Source: Anopheles merus
Lineage: Eukaryota; Arthropoda; Insecta; Diptera; Culicidae
DNA: 64,000 nt
Assembly: GCF_017562075.2 (NCBI RefSeq)
Contig: NW_024427672.1
Span: forward strand, 26,435 to 90,434
Reading direction: 5' to 3'
The notes beneath the pieces were generated by a model that made no database searches, was not told where the DNA came from, and saw only the letters and a program-made list of their open reading frames with translations. The first letter of the stretch is position 1, and the number at the start of each line of letters is the position of its first letter. Below are positions 9,084 through 20,481 of this stretch, piece by piece. Made by a program: the position numbers and the translations under genes.

Positions 9084-11540
9084 TTATTATTATTATTATT
9101 ATTTATTCCGAAAGTTATCCAGCTGGCATAAGCTTACATAACATACTTATTTCTATAGTTAATGCTAAAGAACAGTGCTAACAAAAACGCATAAAAAAAC
9201 ATAACAAGTTTAACTGTCAATCAACCAAATAAAAATTAAAAACAACATAAACTGTGGAAGCGTCATATTAAGCTATGTAAAAAGGTCCGTAAATTGTTTA
9301 AGTTTGAGTTCAAGTCGACATTGTTTCCTAGCGAGTTATAGGCACTTATCATTTTTAATAAAGGATCGTTAGATCCAAAATTAGTCGATCTGAATTCTGT
9401 GTTAAATAATGTCCTGGTTCTTAACATTCTACTGGGGGCCTGAAAGTTCAATTTACTCAGAATTGACGGGGCGTCTAAAGATCCGCTAACAAGTTTGTGT
9501 ATAAATAAGCACTGTGCCGTCTTTCTTCTATGTTGCAGAGGTTCTAGTCCAAATAACAGGCACCTTGTACGGTAAGAGGGACAAACAGAATTACGACACC
9601 ACGGGAGACGGTAAAACAATGAACGAGTGAGCTTACGTTGAACCAATTCAAGCCTATCTATTAAATATTGCTGTGTCGGAGTCCAAATAATACTAGCGAA
9701 TTCTAAGGTAGGACGGACAATTGCACAATACAGAGCTTTTATACTGAATGGATCTTTGAAGTCTTTCGCAACACGTAAAATGAATCCTAACAAACGGAAG
9801 GCTTTTGAAAGTATTGCTTCATAGTGGTTCTGTAACGTTAGTCTGCTATCTAAATGAACGCCTAAATCGCGAATCACATTTTTACGCGGCACTGATCTAT
9901 CATCAATTTTATAATCGTAAACAATTGGGGTTCTTTTTCTAGTATAGGATATAACAGAGCATTTAGATATGTTGAGACGCATACAATTTGAATTACACCA
10001 TGAGTTAAATCGAGTTAAGCAGTTTTGAAGAGTAAAACAATCGGTTTGATCTGATATCGGTAGAAACATTTTCAAATCATCTGCATAAAACAATTTTTCG
10101 CAATCTGGTATAACATAAATAACATCGTTTATGAAAATGTTAAAAAGAATAGGTCCGAGAATACTGCCTTGTGGAACCCCGGACGTGTTGGTGAATGGTG
10201 CAGATATAGAGGAGGAAATATTCACTGTTATATGCCTATCACTTAAATAACAGGAGAGCCAATGGACTAACGCCCCATTTACTCCGTAGCTTGATAGTTT
10301 TGAAATTAGCATTGAGTGATTTACGGAGTCAAAGGCAGCACTGAAGTCGGTGTAGATTACGTCTACCTGTTTACCATTGTCCATTGCAGGATAGCAGGTG
10401 CTCAATAAAGAGAGAAGGTTGTTTCAATTGAGCGGTTGGGTAGAAAGCCGTGCTGATCATTGGAGATTATATTTTTAAAACCACTTGATAGGTGTTTCGA
10501 AATGGTGATCTCAAAAATTTTGCTGACTGCACATAACATATAAATACCACGGTAATTACATATGTCATTTCTATTTCCATTTTTGTAAACCGGGAACATG
10601 AATGAAGATTTCCAAGCTTGAGGGAAGCGTTTCTGCTGCAAAGACTTGTTGAACAATGTGGTCAAGACAGGAGTTAAAGCATCTCTGCAGCGTTTGAAAA
10701 TAGCACTGGGTATAGCGTCAGGCCCAGTAGCGTATGAAAGCTTCAACTCGTTGATAGCCGAGGCAATGTCAGCTTCAGACAGAACAGGAAGAGGAATGTC
10801 GGCAGCATCAGGTATATGGTTGGACGTAACAGCATTAGTGACTGGTGGCGAGTTACTCACGTATGTTGATGAAAAGTAATCAGCAAATGCTTGACTGATT
10901 TCAACATTACCGGTGTACGATCTTCCGTTCAGAAGCATCATTGATGGAAGTCTGTTACTATCTCGTTTTTGTCGAGCTAAACTAAAAAACGTTCTTGGAT
11001 CCCTTTTAAATCGGTTTTCCATTTTTCTTACGTAGTTGGCGTAGGCTCGGCGATTAAATGTCTGGTACAGACGGGCAGCTTTAATAAATATTCTTCTGCT
11101 GACCTCGTTCTTATGTTGACGGAACATTTTATGGAGTCTTTTTTTCTGTTTTCTCAAGACTTTTAACCGTGAGTTAGACCAGGGTGGCTTGGTTGGGGTC
11201 TGATAACGAGGGACAAACTGATCGTAAAAGCTTGTGATTTTGTTTGCAAACAACAAAATGTTTTGGTTGAGATCCGGGTCTCTGGTGATATGACTCCAGT
11301 CAACGTTGGTAAGAGCCGATGAGAGACCTATAAAATTCGTCTTTCGGAAGTTCCGACTCTGGATATTTGATGTATGTTGTGGTGTTGTAGTGTGGATTGA
11401 TTCAGAAAATATGAGGAGAGCAATCACCGGGTGGTAAGAGTCTGGTTGAATCCAAGGGTCAAGAACGAGCTCCAACTTTAATAAGTGGTAAGGAATCCCA
11501 TCATCAGCCAAAATAAGGTCCAGTATAGAACCATGAGCTA
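9084..11540 (-). mobile_element. CR1-a: CR1-clade LINE, 5'-truncated
   Basis: Same subfamily as CR1-b: the 3' UTR (gttatccagctggcataag at 9114-9132) and the whole RT match 17.75-20.12 kb closely. It ends in a (TAA)n tail, seen as ttattatt at 9084-9104. It starts (11540) near the end of the endonuclease. It replaces about 600 bases of the Gypsy-1 LTR, so its insertion came with a target deletion, or a later recombination removed the rest. Confidence 0.85.
9263..11511 (-). pseudogene. CR1-a ORF2: reverse transcriptase, one frameshift
   Basis: Endonuclease tail, linker and RT. Motifs include FNRRAYANYVRKMENRF, SYATGPDAIPSAIFKR, NYRGIYMLC, DFSAAFDSVNHSML, GVPQGSILGPILFN, catalytic FYADDLKMF and IRDLGVHLDSRLTL, then the CR1 C-terminal IKALYCAIVRPTLEFAS. 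The frame breaks at 10402-10405, where this copy has one A fewer than CR1-b in a short A-run. Everything downstream is then open to the stop at 9263. Confidence 0.85.
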
Positions 11541-11588
11541 GTTGACGTCAGCTCCGGACTGTGGTGAGGCTATAACGTGGTCGCCACA
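11541..11588 (-). repeat. Gypsy-1 5' LTR, terminal segment
   Basis: Matches 1679-1726 of the intact LTR and ends at the LTR terminus gtcgccaca. The next five bases, tgtat, repeat the bases at 794-798 and mark the outer edge of Gypsy-1. Confidence 0.88.
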
Positions 11589-12061
11589 TGTATATGTGTG
11601 TTTGTTTACTTGCGAATGAACTCTTCCATTTCGCTGGTCAGTGCATAGTTTATAGACTAATAATATTGCTGAAGTTGAAGTGCAGTGATGTAAGTGAATG
11701 AATATAATCAATCGAGGAGTTAAAATCCTGTCCAGCATATTGACCTTAGCCAACCTTTGATTAAACTTTTCCTCAAAGCATTTTTGGAAAAGGTGGGTTA
11801 AGGGTGGGCAAGATAAATACATCGGATCGGAACTAGCAGCTCCGATTGTTCTAAAATTTGGTGGGTTAACGACTGAATCGACCACCACAAACCCACGTGG
11901 GTTTGAAGTGGTTTTACAGTGGGTTAAGGACGATTTGGTTATTTGGGGATCGACGCCTCTGAATGGGATATTTGAGATATGGCTAGAGTGCCTACTTGAT
12001 CACTCGAGAGCGACATATGAATGCATCTTTTTTTCAAAAATGTATATATATACAAACCATG
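11589..12061. other. Unassigned DNA between Gypsy-1 and Gypsy-2
   Basis: Continuation of the host sequence of Gypsy-1, A/T-rich, with the phrase ggtgggttaa repeated (11791, 11860) and echoed at 602 in the other flank. No coding frame or known repeat was recognised. Bases 12058-12061 (catg) may be a 4-bp target-site duplication of Gypsy-2, repeated at 16170-16173. Confidence 0.5.
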
Positions 12062-12235
12062 TGTTTTGTGCATTTACGGGGTTTATCTGTATTTTATTAT
12101 CACCACGTAAGAGAACAGGATGGTATGTGTGTCGAACCGATAGCTTCGGTGTCGATGAAAAAAGAGAGCTTCGTTACCACATTGCCACTACTTATAAAGC
12201 CTAACTGAGTGCCTCTCGCGGGCACTCCCTAGCTA

Positions 12236-12300
12236 TGGGTTTGCTATAAACTAAAGCATGTGTTACACTACACTAACCTTAACATGCAGATTCCATAACA
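12236..12300 (-). repeat. Gypsy-2 3' LTR, conserved terminal 65 bases
   Basis: Ends ccataaca, giving TGTTATGG in sense. It pairs with 16105-16169 at 61 of 65 positions by eye. The full LTR may extend down to 12062, where TG follows a catg repeat. On its inner side lies a T/A-rich tract (12305-12337) that may include the polypurine tract. Confidence 0.6.
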
Positions 12301-12415
12301 CGCAAAATTTTTGTTTGTTTGTTTGTTTTTTTTTTTGTTAGTTATGCCATTTTTTGAGCCTATTCTTGTGTATTACTTCGTATTATTCTGATCTTCGAGC
12401 CTTACTTTTTCTCCT

Positions 12416-14740
12416 TCATCTTTGATTACGGTGTACAGACCAGTGTATGGAGGTTCCATTTTTTTTGTTTTCTTCTCGAATTAGTACTTGATTGCCTGGT
12501 TGGAACATTTTCGTTTTTGTTTTTTCATCGTAATAGATTTTCCTTTTTTGCTTATTTTTTATCAACCTTTCCCTGACTTCTTCATGAGCTATTCTCAGTT
12601 TTATTTGTAATACATTCACATAGTCGTCTAAATTGTATCGCACTTTCTTTGCGCTATTATTTATTATGTTGGTTGGTACATTAGCCTGTCTTCCATGCAT
12701 TAGGTAAAATGGTGTATATCCTGTAGCGGAAAGCACGGTATTTTTATAAGCAAACTCGTAAAAGTTTACCCATTGGAACCAATCTAGTGCTTGCTCTTCG
12801 CTATATCTATATATTCGCTATATTCGCTTCCTAGCTGTTTATGTGAGTTTTCCAGCGCTCCAACTGTTTCGTGATGGTAAGCTTTTGATTGTAATTTCTA
12901 AATTTGAAAAACCTTACATATTTCGCTATATATTCCTGATAAAAATTCAGTTCCCCTGTATGTACAAATGGTTTTTGGTACTCCATACTTTGGGATGACT
13001 TTTTCTATGAAAGTTCGTGCTACTGTTTCTGTTGTTTATTTGTTATTGGCGTGGTTGTTATGAATTTAGTTAGATCGCATTGCGTAGTTAAGATATATTC
13101 AAATCCGTTTGAGATTACTAGGGGACCAAAAAGGTCTATAAAAATCTTCTCCATTGCTTCATTGGCCGTATCTGTTATTTTGAGAGGAATTTTAAATGGT
13201 TTATTTGATTTATATAGCAGACAATGCTTACACTTTGCTAACATATCTCTAACGTCTTTATCGATTCCGGGCCAAGTGTATTTTTGCTTAATTGTATTAA
13301 TCGTTCTTTGAATTCCTGCGTGCCCTGCGGTTGGTAGTGTATGATAATCATTCATAACAATCAACCTCTTTGTTTTTCTCAATCTCCAAGTACTTTTACG
13401 TCTTCATTTAGTATGATTATTTTTGGCATCCCCCCCTCAATGAGGGTTTTTAAGTTTTTCATGAATTTGGTTGTGTGTTCATCACGTTTTCTTATTACCA
13501 AATATATCTTACTTTTCAACGTTTTGATGTAAGATTTTATCCTTACTATCATTCCTCGTAAGCGAACGATAGTGGTGGATTGTGGTAATATTATTTTGTG
13601 TTTAGAAACAATAAGATCTTTAGTATTGGGATTTAACTGAAGCTCAACATGGGTTACTTTCGATATTGCTGACTCATTAATGTCTTCGCAAGTTTCGTTG
13701 CTTTCAGTTTTGGATCTCGTAGATATGATCACTTCATCTCGCACACTCATGGCTTTCAATTCAGAAATTGGCAATCGGGATAAGGCGTCCGCTTTAACAT
13801 TTTCTGCTCCTTTTTAGTAACAGACGGTGAAGTTGTATTCTTCTAACGCTAAACGAAATTTAGTTAGGCAGCTTGAAAGATTGTTCATGGTAAATAGATA
13901 CGTTAGAGGTTTATGATCTGTGAAGATGTTGAAATGTCTTCCGAATAAGTATGGACGATAATGTTTAATTGACCATACTATTGCTAATAGTTCTTTTTCA
14001 ATTGTTGCATAATTTAATTCGGCTTTGTTTAATGCTCTACTAGCAAATGATATTGGTTTTCTATTTTGATTACTAAGGACTGCTCCTATGGCACTGTTGG
14101 AGGCATCAGTGTGCAAATTGAAAGTATTTGTTGAACTAAAATCAGGAAAATCTAAAATCGGTGGTTTAACAAATGATTCTTTTAATTTTTCAAACGCAAA
14201 TTGACAATCAGGAGTCCATTCAAAAGGAACACCTTTTCTTGTCAAACGATTTAGTGGCATGCATATTGCAGCAAAGTTTTTAATATGGTTTCTGTAATAG
14301 TTTGCAAAAGCTACAAATCTCTTAGTTTCATCAGCAGATGTTGGGGCTTTCCAATTTTGGATGCATTCCATTAAATGTTTGTTATGTTGCTCTATTGATT
14401 TTCCAAATACTATAAAGACATTGTTGAAAACGTAGATGGGCTTATTTTCAATCCCATCGGTAGCTTAGTCATTTGGTATTGACCGGTAGGGGTTGTAAAA
14501 GCTGTAATAGGCCTGTCTTTTTTTTCGTAATGGACATTGATAGTATCCCTGGGATAAGTCTAAATGCGAAAAATATTTGCATCCAGACAACGTATCAATG
14601 ACTTCATCGATGTTAGGAAAAGAAAATTTGTCGTTTGCAATACCGTATTTACCTTTCGGTAGTCTATTACGAGTCTCCATTGCTTTGTATCATCAACACT
14701 CTTTTTAGGGACCAGATTGGATTGGACTATTCCACTCCGA
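12416..14740 (-). pseudogene. pol: Gypsy-2 pol remnant: RT fragment, RNase H, integrase
   Basis: From the amino end: an RT piece at 14465-14740 with FSFPNIDEVIDTLSGCKYFS and LDLSQGYYQCPL. Next, 13814-14371 has the RT thumb and RNase H (FVAFANYYRNHIKNF, LHTDASNSAIGAVLS, FTDHKPLTYLF). A linker follows at 13379-13774, in the same frame beyond one stop near 13814. Integrase is at 13020-13382 (HHCC zinc region HTLPTAGHAGIQ to CKHCLLYK) and at 12416-12736 (C-terminal YTPFYLMHGRQANVP). The segment that would carry the RT catalytic YxDD is absent between about 14372 and 14450. Several further frameshifts separate the pieces. Confidence 0.8.
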
Positions 14741-14751
14741 TTGTGTTTCTT

Positions 14752-15356
14752 CTATAGTTTTATTTCCAAAGCATCAGATATGGCTTTATTTAGAGTAGAG
14801 GGGTTGCGAGCTTGAAAGAAGAATTTTGTGTTGGCTTTGTTTAAACCTTGTATGAATGCGCGAATCACTATAGGGTTTACTATATTATGTGCTTCAAATT
14901 CGGTTTCAAACGTTCCAGTAGACACGTGAGCAGCAGCAAGTTTAGCAGCAATTTTCTCCAATTCTAGTCCAAATTCAGAAATCGATTTAGCACCTTGTCT
15001 TAGAGACAGGATTTCTTTTTCCATGGCTAATGGTGTTAGTTGCACACTAAAACGTGTTCGTAGAAGAACGAAAGCTTGTTTTAGCGTCTCTGCTGTATCG
15101 ATAACTCCATGGGCAATACTAACTAAAGTAGTTCTCAGAAACTTGAGGATTTCCTTTTTATCTACTTCTTGTAGTCTTGCAACAATTCGATACTTTCAAT
15201 GTATGCATTTAGTAATTTGGGTGTACCATCAAACGGTTTAATCAACTTCAAAGCCAATTGATTATCAAGTTTGGGAGCCATTTTGTGCCTTACAATATTA
15301 CCTACTGCAGTGGTGATGCGCCGAGGTGTACGAGGTGCGCGAGTTGTTCTTCTCAT
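14752..15356 (-). pseudogene. gag: Gypsy-2 gag remnant
   Basis: Two pieces in different frames: 15162-15356, with an internal ATG followed by APKLDNQLALKLIKPFDG, and 14752-15045, with MEKEILSLRQGAKSISEF and VIRAFIQGLNKANTKFFFQA. The pattern is that of Ty3/Gypsy Gag capsid. The gag frame runs straight into the RT piece at about 14745 with no zinc knuckle and no protease DTG, so an internal deletion removed the gag end and the protease. Confidence 0.7.
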
Positions 15357-16104
15357 GAAGGTTTAGGACGAGATCCTTTTGTTAAATGGTTTAGGTTTAT
15401 TCAAATTATTTTAACTTCAGAAATATGCCAATATTGTTAAAAAGGAAAATGATCAAAAGCAAAAAACCTGATTGAAACCAATGACGAACGATCACCTCAC
15501 AATCTTGCAGGACTTTATAGCATTCGTCGAACTCTCAACACAATCAAATACTTTGATAGCATAGTTTAGTGGAATGGATTTAGTAATAAACGCCCTTTCA
15601 GATTAAGCTATTGGACGGATTTGAAGCTATTGAATAACTCTTTTAAACCAACAACGCGATAAACTAATTATGAGAAAATATCGGGATCATGTTTTTAGCT
15701 TTTTTTTTCATTTAGCACTGGTTTAACACTTTTTACTCGATTTGTTAGCGGTTTGAGTTTACGCAGTTTAAAATAAATATAATAAATATAAACGCAATGT
15801 GACACAACTGAACGAAAAATACATAATTTAAAATTACAAGCTACCTCCCATTAAAAAAAATGTGGCAATTTTGTGGTTACGTATCTGGCTCTCGAAGGGT
15901 TAAGTGTGTGCAGCTTAGTATGATGTCTTCAGACTGCATGGTTTTGCTCAGCGCGATGGCGGGATATAGATGTCTTCAGATATACACTGCGATGACGGCT
16001 TGCATTGTCTTCACGTGGCGGCTTACGGTGTCTTTTTGCGGCGTGCTTTTTGTAACTGCAGCTTTCCTCTCGGTCAGTTTTTTCCGACCTGTCGTCTCAC
16101 GATT
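15357..16104 (-). other. Gypsy-2 5' leader and outer LTR part, poorly defined
   Basis: A/T-rich sequence upstream of gag on the minus strand. I saw no convincing tRNA 3' end that would mark a primer-binding site. A possible LTR edge is TG at 15939, which would give a 231-base LTR against 239 bases for 12062-12300, but the two do not align outside their 65-base ends. Confidence 0.35.
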
Positions 16105-16169
16105 TGGGTTTGCTATAAACTAAAGCATACGTTATACTACACTAACCTTAACATGCAGATCCCATAACA
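16105..16169 (-). repeat. Gypsy-2 5' LTR, conserved terminal 65 bases
   Basis: Counterpart of 12236-12300; ends cccataaca. The next four bases, catg, are repeated at 12058-12061 and would be the duplicated target if the LTR begins at 12062. Confidence 0.6.
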
Positions 16170-16259
16170 CATGGACGCCTCTGGGAGGGCAACAAGAAGT
16201 TATAATCAATAAATTCACAAACACTAAACACTAAACCAAGATAACTAATTATAAAATCA

Positions 16260-17032
16260 AATAAAATGTTCAAATTCAATATAGTGGAGACAGTGGAAGT
16301 CTCTAAGAAGTGAGTTTTTAAAAACATCAGTCTGGTGGACTCTCATAAGACATTTGCGTTCAGAAGTGAAGAGGTATCTGATTCTGACCACCGAAGAAGG
16401 AAAGCCGCTACCAGACCCGTTCATCGTAGGCAAAAGTCTACAACAACATGTTGGACTACCGGTAGAAGTAACCTGATTAACAATAATTCCAAATACCTCT
16501 TGAAAACCCGATCATTGTCCCACTACAAAAAGTGAAAATCACTTACTAAACTCATCAATGGAACACCATTCACCATCACACCCCACACTACTCTTAATAC
16601 CGTCCAATGCGTAATTTTCTCTACCGACCTTAAACACATGAAGGATGAAGAAGTTTTAGCAAATTTAAAAGACCAACAAGTTACTGAAGCGCGTCGTTTT
16701 ACTCGTAAACTGAAAAGTGAAATAATGCCTACCAAATCTTTCCTTCTCCGTATTGCTGCAACACGTGTCCACTCTGTTATCCGCCTCGGCCCACTCCAAG
16801 TGATTCCCACTACCTATTATCCCAAACCCATGCTTCGTCTTAATTGTGCTCACTATGGCCATACCAAGCTGAGATGCAAAACCTCACAGGTTTGCCACAA
16901 TTGTGGTATTTCTGCCTATGGTGAAAGCACTGATCCACTGAAATGTGTGAATTGCAAAGGCAACCACAATTCTTTTGACAAATCCTACCCATTTTATCTT
17001 AAGGAACATGAAGTAATTAAATATTTGAATTT
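16260..17032 (+). pseudogene. I-group ORF1, amino part
   Basis: Nucleic-acid-binding Gag-like protein. The region before 16638 is broken by frameshifts but keeps recognisable coding (LRSEVKRYLILTTEEGKPLP). 16638-17032 is open and shows paired cysteine knuckles: C-x3-GH-x4-C (CAHYGHTKLRC), then CHNCG and CVNCKGNH, the arrangement of I/Jockey-type ORF1. It continues at 26979 after the CR1-b insertion. Confidence 0.75.
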
Positions 17033-17124
17033 GAGTTCCGTTTTCCGTTCCGTCGAAGAGAACAACCCGAACACCGAACATCATACTGTTTCGCTCTCCG
17101 ACACTCTCCCAACGATCACACACT

Positions 17125-19999
17125 CACAGCCTCCCCTGAGTGAACTTTCGATATATTATCAAAATGTGCGTGGGCTACGCACTAACACAGCTGATTTATA
17201 TGCAGCAAGTTATGAATCAGAATATGATGTTATAGTTTCAACTGAAACATGGCTCGACGATGCTATTTCCTCGACGATGCTTTTTGACGACAACCGCTTC
17301 ACAGTTTACCGTACCGATCGTTCCACTACTAATAGTACAAAGACAAGAGGAGGGGGAGTTCATATTGCAGTTAAAAAAAATTGCCTCTAGCCCTTGCACT
17401 CCTCTCTCAAACATAACTGAGAGTCTGTGAATTAAACTGAGAACCCCTACGAATTCTCTTATAGTTGGTGCTATCTACCTCGCACCCGATCGTTGCAACG
17501 ACACCCATACAATAAATGCTATATGCTCCACTCTTCGGTGTGTGCGGGATAAATATACTGATGATACAATGATCCTCATGGGGGATTTCAATCAGTCTCA
17601 GCTCTTATGGAGCACATACAATGAAAATGTTGCAGTTTTAAATACATCGGAATCCCGGATTAATCCTTCCTGTTAAGTTCTGCTCGATGAACTCAACTAT
17701 GCAGGACTGTCCCAACTAAACTGTTACATGAATCCTCATGGTTCTATACTGGACCTTATTTTGGCTGATGATGGGATTCCTTACACTTATTAAAGTTGGA
17801 GCTCGTTCTTGACCCTTGGATTCAACCCGACTCCTACCACCCTGTGATTGCTCTCTGCATATTTTCTGAATCAAACCACACTACAACACCACAACATACA
17901 TCAAATATCCAGAGTCGGAACTTCCGAAAGACGAATTTATAGGTCTCTCATCGGCCCTTACCAACGTTGACTGGAGCCATATCACTAGAGACCCAGATCT
18001 CAACCAAAACATTTTGTTGTTTACAAACAAAATCACAAGCTTTTACGATCAGTTTGTCCCTCGTTATCGGACCCCAACCATGCCACCCTGGTCTAACTCA
18101 CGGTTAAAAGACTTGAGAAAACAGAAAAAAGACTCCATAAAATGTTCCGTCAACATAAGAACGAGGTCAATAGAAGAATATTTATTAAAGCTGCCCGTCT
18201 GTACCAGACATTTAATCGCCGAGCCTACGCCAACTACGTAAGAAAAATGGAAAACCGATTTAAAAGGGATCCAAGAACGTTTTTTAGTTTAGCTCGACAA
18301 AAACGAGATAGTAACAGACTTCCATCAATGATGCTTCTGAATGGAAGATCGTACACCGGTAATGTTGAAATCAGTCTAGCATTTGCTGATTACTTTTCAT
18401 CAACATACGTGATTAACTCGCCACCAGTCACTAATGCTGTTACGTCCAACCATATACCTGATGCTGCCGACATTCCTCTTCCTGTTCTGTCTGAAGCTGA
18501 CATTGCCTCGGCTATCAACGAGTTGAAGTTTTCATTCGCTACTGGGCCTGACGCTATACCCAGTGCTATTTTCAAACGCTGCAGAGATGCTTTAACTCCT
18601 GTCTTAACCACAATGTTCAACAAATCTTTGCAGCAGAAATGCTTCCCTCAAGCATGGAAATCTTCATTCATGTTCCCGGTTTACAAAAATGGAAATAGAA
18701 ATGACACATGTAATTACCGTGGTATTTATATGTTATGTGCAGTCAGCAAAATTTTTGAGATCACCATTTCGAAACACCTATCAAGTGGTTTTAAAAATAT
18801 AATCTCCAATGATCAGCACGCCTTTCTACCCAACCACTCAATTGAAACAAACCTTCTCTCTTTATTGAGCACCTGCTATCCTGCAATGGACAATGGTAAA
18901 CAGGTAGACGTAATCTACACCGACTTCAGTGCTGCCTTTGACTCCGTAAATCACTCAATGCTAATTTCAAAACTATCAAGCTACGGAGTAAATGGGGCGC
19001 TAGTTCATTGGCTCTCCTGTTATTTAAGTGATAGGCATATAACAGTGAATATTTCCTCCTCTCTATCTGCACCATTCACCAACACGTCCGGAGTTCCACA
19101 AGGCAGTATTCTCGGACCTATTCTTTTTAACATTTTCATAAACGATGTTATTTATGTTATACCAGATTGCGAAATACTGTTTTATGCAGATGATATGAAA
19201 ATGTTGCTACCGATATCAGATCAAACCGATAGTTTTACTCTTCAAAACTGCTTAACTCGATTTAACTCATGGTGTAATTCAAATTGTATGCGTCTCAACA
19301 TATCTAAATGCTCTGTTATATCCTACACTAGAAAAAGAACTCCCATTGTTTACGATTATAAAATTGATGATAGATCAGTGCCGCGTAAAAATGTGATTCG
19401 CGATTCAGGCGTTCATTTAGATAGCAGACTAACGTTACAGAACCACTATGAAGCAATACTTTCAAAAGCCTTCCGTTTGTTAGGAATCATTTTGCGTGTT
19501 GCGAAAGACTTCAAAGATCCATTCAGTATAAAAGCTCTGTATCGTGCAATTGTCCGTCCTACCTTATAATTCGCTAGTATTATTGGACTCCGACACAGCA
19601 ATATTTAATAGATAGGCTACAATCGGTTCAACGCAAGCTCACTCGTTCATTGTTTTACCGTATCCCGTGGTCTCGTAATTCTGTTTGTCCCTCTTACGGT
19701 ACCTGTTATTTGGACTAGAACCTCTGCAACATAGAAGAAAGACGGCACAGTGCTTATTTATACACAAACTTGTTAGCGAATCTTTAGACGCCCCGTCAAT
19801 TCTGAGTAAATTGAACTTTCAGGCCCCCAGTAGAATGTTAAGAATCAGGACATTTTTTAACATAGAATTCAAATCGACTAATTTTGGATCTAACGATCCT
19901 TTATTAAAAATGATAAGTGCGTATAACTCGCTAGGAAACAATGTCGACTTGATCTCAAACTTAAACAATTTACGGACCTTTTTACATAGCTTAATATGA
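17125..19999 (+). pseudogene. CR1-b ORF2: endonuclease and RT, several breaks
   Basis: Endonuclease start at about 17140 (LSIYYQNVRGLRTNT, STETWLDDAISS, TRGGGVHIAV). Degraded endonuclease follows to about 17780 with a recognisable MGDFNQS. Linker and RT are open at 18142-19569 with SFATGPDAIPSAIFKR, DFSAAFDSVNHSML, GVPQGSILGPILFN and catalytic FYADDMKML near 19180. A TAA at 19567-19569 replaces a glutamate codon of CR1-a, and one T is missing soon after. The C-terminus then runs at 19685-19999. Confidence 0.85.
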
Positions 20000-20113
20000 C
20001 GCTTCCACAGTTTATGTTGTTTTTTATTTTTATTTGGTTGATTGACAATTAAACTTGTTATGTTTTTCGATGCGTTTTTGTTAGCACTGTTCTTTAGCAT
20101 TAACTATAGAAAT

Positions 20114-20118
20114 AAGTA
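20114..20118. repeat. BEL-1 target-site duplication, left
   Basis: aagta at 20114-20118 is repeated at 26891-26895 beyond the far LTR. Five bases is the usual length for BEL/Pao, and the CR1-a sequence shows the site before insertion. Confidence 0.93.
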
Positions 20119-20332
20119 TGTTGTAACCGTTGTAGGGTTCCGCCGAACTGTCAGCCAAGCGCATCGCGGATAGGACAAAATAGTTTAAATAGGGAACGAA
20201 CGGCAGTTTCGGGCTCTTTTCAGTAAAACGAACTCACCGAGAGAACAAGCCACAAAACGCCTAAAATAAAAACTAATTTTTTGGCACCACGCCTAAGCCT
20301 AAAAAATTCGGTTTCTTTGTTAGTTTCTAACA
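20119..20332 (+). repeat. BEL-1 5' LTR
   Basis: TG...CA ends (tgttgtaacc to tttctaaca). It holds a TATA-like TTTAAATA at 20184-20191 and an initiator-like TCAGT at 20220-20224, about 36 bases downstream. Transcription probably starts near 20222. No clear tRNA primer site follows at 20333. Confidence 0.93.
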
Positions 20333-20481
20333 TTCCAAAAAATTAGTGCTAAGCTAATTTTCAACGCGTGTGGTGTTAAAGTACATCGGTGAAGTGATAC
20401 TGCGCTGCGATACCCAATTCTCGCGATCGCGATTGTTCCCGTGTGGTGGTATAGGAGAACTGTAGTGCGGTGAAAGGTGAA

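Larger units (their letters stand above)
799..11588 (-). mobile_element. Gypsy-1: CsRn1-type Ty3/Gypsy element with two later insertions
   Basis: LTR retrotransposon on the minus strand with gag, then protease, reverse transcriptase, RNase H and integrase. The family call rests on three features: a primer-binding site complementary to the tRNA-Trp 3' end next to the 5' LTR, a Gag zinc motif of the C-x2-H-x9-C-x3-C kind rather than CCHC, and the pol order. The 5-bp repeat tgtat flanks it at 794-798 and 11589-11593. Its 5' LTR is broken by an R1-clade LINE and by CR1-a. Where compared (799-1038 against 6582-6821) the two LTRs are identical by eye, so the element was young when it was hit. Pol carries an in-frame stop. 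Confidence 0.88.
12062..16169 (-). mobile_element. Gypsy-2: decayed, internally deleted Ty3/Gypsy element
   Basis: Minus-strand element about 4.1 kb long: gag, an RT remnant, RNase H and integrase. Both ends carry a similar 65-base terminal block (12236-12300 and 16105-16169, four mismatches) reading TGTTATGG in sense, taken as LTR starts. The rest of the two presumed LTRs does not align by eye, so their outer and inner edges are tentative. Protease and the RT catalytic core are missing, and several frameshifts are present. It cannot move by itself. Confidence 0.65.

Noticed and set aside
11951..11962. gacgcctctg at 11952 and 16174 as a long target duplication of Gypsy-2.
   Set aside because: It is not adjacent to the inferred LTR edge on the low side, and Ty3/Gypsy duplications are 4-6 bases. 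Kept only as an unexplained repeat.
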